A DNA stretch of 10,507 bases from Acidobacteriota bacterium. GTDB lineage: Bacteria > Acidobacteriota > Vicinamibacteria > Vicinamibacterales > Fen-181. The stretch is taken from contig JAJXZZ010000072.1 of NCBI GenBank assembly GCA_021779795.1, positions 1-10,507 of the forward strand. The letters run 5' to 3'. The position numbers were made by a program, and so were the translations under genes. Numbering within the stretch: the first letter of the stretch is position 1; each line of letters begins with the position of its first letter. Of this stretch, positions 7,407 to 10,507 are shown in pieces. Under the pieces are notes generated by a model, which did no database searches, was not told where the DNA came from, and saw nothing but the letters and a program-made list of their open reading frames with translations.

Positions 7407-8750
7407 CTAGCCGGTGCCCCGGCGAGTTGGGATGGTGTCCGCGGCTCCCGTGACGTGCGCGAGCACCGCGCCAAAAACCCATACGACAGACGACAGGTAG
7501 GGACTCTCGAAGAGCAGGCCGGTGCAACCGAAGGCCAGGAACGAGATCAGCACCAGGAGTGCGACCATGAGCGTCGGGCGTGCGAGGGTATTCGGGCCGG
7601 GGTGTAGCACGCGGTTGCCCGCCGCCAGGACGAGCGAGACAAAGATGGCGCCGACGAGTAGCGCCGCCGGGATGCCAAGCCGCATCGCCAGCATCAGGTA
7701 CGTGTTGTGCGCCGCGCCACAGTTCGATGTTGGGGACGGAAACGTGTCACAGTCTGAGGCCGGGTGCAGAATCGCGGGGGTTCCAAAGCCAATGCCGCCC
7801 CAGGGCGAGCTGAGGATGCGTTGCACCGCGTGGCGCCAGGCGTTTTCCCGGAACGTGACGCTCCCGGTCTCGTCAAACGGGTGAGCTAGGCTACCAGGCC
7901 GTGCGCCGTACAGGTCGCTGGACCAGCGGTAGGAGATGATGGCCAAGGCATCGCTCAGGCTAAGCGAACCGTTATTGGCCACGGTACGAGAAGTGTTCGG
8001 CACAATGACGCGAGCCAGAACCATGGTCGCGACCAGCACGAGTGCCCACATCCAAGCACGGCGCACGAACGCACGGAGCGATGCGCGGCGTACGCGAGTG
8101 GTGAGTAACGTGACGAACGCCAGCGACATGGCGATCACCAGGAGCATCGTGCGGTAGCCTGACAGGAAGATCACGAAGGAACAGATCAGGATCGCGGCGA
8201 CGGCGACGACCTTCGCAGCCGGACGCTGGTGGGCCCCGAAGTTGGCGAGCACGATGACGACGGCGGTCCAGGCGTACAAGGCGTCGTAGCCTGCGGCGCC
8301 ATGGCCCCAGCCCAGCGATGGCGAGACCAGGAAGGCGGTCGCTCGTGCGGTGGCGCCCGCCACGGAGCCGACCAGAAGGGCACCCAGAATCCGTTGAACG
8401 GTGCCGTCTGTCCGCAGGTAGGCCCGGGTGAGGAAAAAGAACCAACCGTAGTAGACGAGGGCGTAGTCGCGTAGCGCGGCAAGGCCATAGCCGGCCGCCA
8501 GGCCTCGGACGGCAAGGATGCCGCCGTAGGCGAGGAGGAGCAACAAGGCGACGCTCGGGAAGTCCAGCGGGCGTGGCAGGAGGCCGCGCGGACCGTGGAT
8601 GGCGATCGCCAACACGGTGAGGGCGAGCAGCGCAAGCTCCCCCGTAAACAGAGGAACGGCGTCAACGGTCAGGTGGAGGTGAGCGAAGGTGCGGCCAGAT
8701 GCCGCGCTGCAGAGCAAATACCCCAAAAAGATGGCTTCAAAGGCTCGCAT
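7407..8750 (-). CDS. O-antigen polymerase/ligase-like membrane protein
   Basis: This 447-residue protein has about ten to twelve hydrophobic segments and the Wzy_C/O-antigen ligase layout. A helix ending in LSGYRTMLL (196-204) stands where family members carry SRGA. A long polar periplasmic loop (~250-355) contains WRHAVQRILSSPWGGIGFG (305-323) and AHNTYLMLAMRLGIP (347-361), the classic regions around the catalytic His. Cys334 and Cys344 lie in this loop and could form a disulfide. The role would be polymerising undecaprenyl-linked repeats or ligating glycan to an acceptor at the outer face of the inner membrane. The ATG at 8750 is chosen because the first helix follows at once. The frame continues to a GTG at 8882, but that stretch is polar, Gly/Ser/Arg-rich and overlaps structured leader sequence. 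GGGGAG lies only two bases before the ATG, an awkwardly short spacing. It is convergent with the GT4 gene, 27 bp away. Confidence 0.9.
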   Translation of the reverse strand: MRAFEAIFLGYLLCSAASGRTFAHLHLTVDAVPLFTGELALLALTVLAIAIHGPRGLLPRPLDFPSVALLLLLAYGGILAVRGLAAGYGLAALRDYALVYYGWFFFLTRAYLRTDGTVQRILGALLVGSVAGATARATAFLVSPSLGWGHGAAGYDALYAWTAVVIVLANFGAHQRPAAKVVAVAAILICSFVIFLSGYRTMLLVIAMSLAFVTLLTTRVRRASLRAFVRRAWMWALVLVATMVLARVIVPNTSRTVANNGSLSLSDALAIISYRWSSDLYGARPGSLAHPFDETGSVTFRENAWRHAVQRILSSPWGGIGFGTPAILHPASDCDTFPSPTSNCGAAHNTYLMLAMRLGIPAALLVGAIFVSLVLAAGNRVLHPGPNTLARPTLMVALLVLISFLAFGCTGLLFESPYLSSVVWVFGAVLAHVTGAADTIPTRRGTG

Positions 8751-8754
8751 CGCT

Positions 8755-8814
8755 CCCCGGCGCCAACCTGAACCCAGGTCCCCTCCCTCGCAGATTGGCG
8801 CGGGGGATTTCCCC
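8755..8814 (-). promoter_or_regulatory. Structured 5' leader with mutually exclusive hairpins over the ribosome-binding site
   Basis: Directly upstream of ATG 8750, TTGGCGC (8795-8801) pairs exactly with GCGCCAA (8760-8766). After a single mismatch (8759/8802) the stem continues with GGGG (8803-8806) against CCCC (8755-8758). In mRNA sense the CCCC of 8755-8758 is the GGGG of the only ribosome-binding site. The 8803-8806 block can instead pair with 8811-8814 across a four-base loop, which would free that site. A smaller hairpin (8766-8770 with 8775-8779, loop of four) is nested inside the long stem. This matches the logic of a translation-control leader, but I recognise no known riboswitch class and no ligand-binding core. 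Confidence 0.4.
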
Positions 8815-8894
8815 GACTTCCCCAGCCCAAGCGATCGTCCTTCTCCCACGGTCCTGGTTTTGTCCACAAAGGATCCACTCACCCCAATTCATAT

Positions 8895-8903
8895 ATTTTA
8901 GCA
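8895..8903 (-). promoter_or_regulatory. Extended -10 promoter for the polymerase/ligase-like gene
   Basis: On the minus strand TGCTAAAAT (8903 to 8895) is a textbook extended -10 (TGn plus a hexamer one base off TATAAT). It sits in the only clearly AT-rich patch of the window (8886-8900). No good -35 is visible, which extended -10 promoters can tolerate. Transcription start near 8889 gives a leader of about 139 bases before ATG 8750. The palindromic TATATA character might also serve the divergent gene, but I see no matching -35 on the plus strand. Confidence 0.5.
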
Positions 8904-8940
8904 CCCTTTCCCCCAGTCGGACCCTGGGCTAAGCTCAGCC

Positions 8941-8947
8941 GAGGAGG
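8941..8947 (+). promoter_or_regulatory. Strong Shine-Dalgarno before a gene lacking a standard start codon
   Basis: GAGGAGG is a strong ribosome-binding site for the membrane sulfatase-like gene. No in-frame ATG, GTG or TTG follows before 9123. The nearest candidate starts in frame are CTG at 8949 (one base away, too close) and CTG at 8961 (13 bases away, long but tolerable). Confidence 0.55.
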
Positions 8948-8960
8948 ACTGGTAAAACGG

Positions 8961-10507
8961 CTGAAGTTCGGCCATGAGCTACTGAGGGTTCTGCCGTTAG
9001 CTGCAGTTGCTGGAGTCGTTGTCTCGCTGCCCGGCTTCATCCGTGCGCTCTCTGACGTCGTCGGTAGCCGCTACCTGCAACACGGCCTTCCCCTGCTTGC
9101 TGCGACGTCATTCCGCCAGCCTTTGCTCACATGGCTGCAGGGCACCTGCCTGGCCGGCGTTGCACTGATTGCTGCGTGGGCGTTCTGGAAAGCGTACCTC
9201 TCGAGGTTCGTCGAGGTGCGCCGCCCCATTCCGGAGTCCGCGTATCGCTTGGTCTTCGCTGCGATTGTCGCCTCCTTGTCCCAGGCATCGGCCGGCGATC
9301 TTCACGCTCTGTTCCTCCCTGCGCCGCGATGCCACGGCGCGGGTCTGCTCGCTCTGGAGCCGTTTGCGGGCGTGTGTCTGGGCGGCTGGCTCGCCGCGCG
9401 GTCCTCAATGCGTGGGCTCATGCGGTGTCTCTCCCGCGCGGCTGTTGTCATGACCGCCGCGTTTCTCGTGTTCGGAGCGGCGATCCTCACCGTGCGTCGC
9501 CTGCGGCATCCTGCTGGGCCCAACGTCCTCCTCATTTGCGTGGACACCTTGCGCGCCGATCACCTCGGCTGCTATGGCTACTCGCGCGATACCTCGCCCC
9601 ACCTCGATGCGCTCGCCGCGCGCTGTGCCTTGTTTGATAGGGCGTTCTCCAACGCCCCCTGGACGAAGCCGTCGGTGGCGGCCGTGTTCACGTCGCTCGT
9701 CCCCACCGTCTACGGTGCGATCGGGCCCAGCGACAGCCTCGGCCCGCAGTTCATCACGCTTGCAGAGGTGATGAACGAGGCGGGGTACCGGACGCTCTTC
9801 TTCAACGGTGGTAACGCGACCATTGAGGGTTTAGGTCTGGAACACGGATTCCAAACCGTGGTCAGTTTGCACGACACCAACGGTTCTTTGATCACCGATA
9901 GCGTGGTGGACAACCTTGGCAAGCCCACCGCGCGGCGGTTTTTCGCCTACGTGCAGCTCATGGACGTGCACGTGCCGTACTCCCTGGGTAAGCATACGAA
10001 CCAGTTCGAGCACGGCGTCCGGCCTGGCTACATTTACCCTGGGGACACCAGCGCGAGTCTGATCCGTCGGCTGACGGCGGGGGGGCCGATGCCGGCGGCC
10101 GCTCGGGACAACCTTGTCTCCCTGTATGACGGACAGATTAGGACAGCCGATGGCCACATCGGTCGGTTGCTCAGTGCTCTGCGCACAACGGGCCTGGACC
10201 GGAACACCTTGGTCGTGGTGTTTGCCGATCACGGGGAAGAGCTGTGGGACCACGGGGGTTACGAGCACGGCCACACGCTGTACCACGAGCTGTTGCACGT
10301 TCCCCTGATCGTCGCGGGACCTGGCGTCGCGCCGGCGCATCATGGCGAGGTAGTACGCCTTGTCGACCTCGCTCCAACGATTGTGCGTCTCGTCGGGCTC
10401 GATCCCCGGTTGCTTCATGGGTCGGGGCGGCCGTTCCTCCCAGAGGAAGAGCAGGGTCGGTCACACCGCCAACGCTCGGTTGTTGCCACGGGAACGCTGT
10501 ACGGTGA
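8961..10507 (+). CDS. Membrane-anchored sulfatase-fold phosphotransferase/hydrolase-like protein (partial, 3' end off window)
   Basis: The plus-strand frame is open from 8772 to the right edge; from CTG 8961 it gives 515 codons with no stop. About five membrane segments lie at residues ~9-30, 54-75, 97-118, 132-147 and 160-178. An alkaline-phosphatase-superfamily (sulfatase-like) domain follows. It shows PNVLLICVDTLRADHLGCYG (187-206, metal-binding Asp195 region), NAPWTKPSVAAVFTSLVP (231-248), MDVHVPY (334-340), FADHGEELWDHGGYEHGH (421-438) and LLHVPLIVAGPG (444-455). Thr235 occupies the nucleophile position and Val replaces the Arg of the sulfatase CxPSR motif. This matches phosphoethanolamine or phosphoglycerol transferases (EptA, LtaS) better than formylglycine sulfatases. 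The catalytic domain should lie in the periplasm and may decorate or trim the glycan. The start is uncertain: CTG 8961 keeps the first helix, TTG 9123 would remove it. A start-region sequencing error is possible. Confidence 0.82.
   Translation, partial: MKFGHELLRVLPLAAVAGVVVSLPGFIRALSDVVGSRYLQHGLPLLAATSFRQPLLTWLQGTCLAGVALIAAWAFWKAYLSRFVEVRRPIPESAYRLVFAAIVASLSQASAGDLHALFLPAPRCHGAGLLALEPFAGVCLGGWLAARSSMRGLMRCLSRAAVVMTAAFLVFGAAILTVRRLRHPAGPNVLLICVDTLRADHLGCYGYSRDTSPHLDALAARCALFDRAFSNAPWTKPSVAAVFTSLVPTVYGAIGPSDSLGPQFITLAEVMNEAGYRTLFFNGGNATIEGLGLEHGFQTVVSLHDTNGSLITDSVVDNLGKPTARRFFAYVQLMDVHVPYSLGKHTNQFEHGVRPGYIYPGDTSASLIRRLTAGGPMPAAARDNLVSLYDGQIRTADGHIGRLLSALRTTGLDRNTLVVVFADHGEELWDHGGYEHGHTLYHELLHVPLIVAGPGVAPAHHGEVVRLVDLAPTIVRLVGLDPRLLHGSGRPFLPEEEQGRSHRQRSVVATGTLYG

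Noticed and set aside
7380..7422. Possible bidirectional terminator between the convergent genes
   Set aside because: CCGGG (7392-7396) and CCCGG (7418-7422) can pair, but the stem is short, the loop is 21 bases and there is no T-run on either strand.
8751..8882. 44-residue N-terminal extension of the polymerase/ligase-like protein from GTG 8882
   Set aside because: The extension is polar and low in complexity, ahead of the first helix, and coincides with a structured leader. I prefer ATG 8750 but cannot fully exclude the longer form.
1..10507. tRNA, rRNA, insertion sequence, phage, toxin-antitoxin or CRISPR content
   Set aside because: I found no transposase or phage motifs, no regularly spaced direct repeats and no structural-RNA signatures. 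All coding space is explained by the eight genes listed.

Overview
The window is strongly GC-rich, with G or C at most third codon positions. It carries eight protein-coding genes and no recognisable RNA genes, insertion sequences, phage genes or CRISPR. Every gene fits assembly or modification of a lipid-linked cell-surface polysaccharide (O-antigen, capsule or exopolysaccharide). The GC-rich, wbaP-type gene set suggests a diderm environmental bacterium. I cannot fix the phylum from sequence alone; Gemmatimonadota, Methylomirabilota/Rokubacteria, Acidobacteriota and Myxococcota are all conceivable.

Layout. Bases 3640 down to 1 form a minus-strand unit: a WecG/TagA-type glycosyltransferase (2840-3640), a WbaP-type polyprenyl-phosphate sugar-1-phosphate transferase (1209-2726), and the N-terminal 397 codons of an O-antigen ligase/polymerase-like membrane protein that runs off the left edge (1-1191). 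A 106-bp divergent promoter region (3641-3746) separates this from a tight plus-strand operon: a MurJ/MVF-family flippase (3747-5306), a zinc-ribbon SAM methyltransferase (5323-6195) and a GT4 glycosyltransferase (6192-7379). A second O-antigen polymerase/ligase-like protein (7407-8750) converges on this operon with only 27 bp between stop codons. Its long 5' region and an AT-rich divergent promoter area occupy 8751-8960. From about 8961 to the right edge is a membrane-anchored alkaline-phosphatase-superfamily ('sulfatase-like') enzyme, truncated by the window.

Proposed joint action (inference). The WbaP-like enzyme loads the first sugar phosphate onto undecaprenyl phosphate. The WecG/TagA-like and GT4 enzymes extend it and the methyltransferase may modify a sugar. 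The MVF protein flips the lipid-linked repeat. The two Wzy/WaaL-like proteins share polymerisation and ligation, and the sulfatase-like enzyme may decorate or trim the product outside the membrane. This resembles a Wzy-dependent pathway, with an MVF-family protein where a Wzx would be expected.

Points that stand out: (i) a periplasmic beta-rich insert in the left-edge ligase-like protein; (ii) a divergent promoter pair that predicts leaderless mRNAs for both 3640 and 3747; (iii) a 5' leader at 8751-8889 with mutually exclusive hairpins, one of which would bury the ribosome-binding site; (iv) a sulfatase-fold protein with Thr at the nucleophile position and no conventional start codon.
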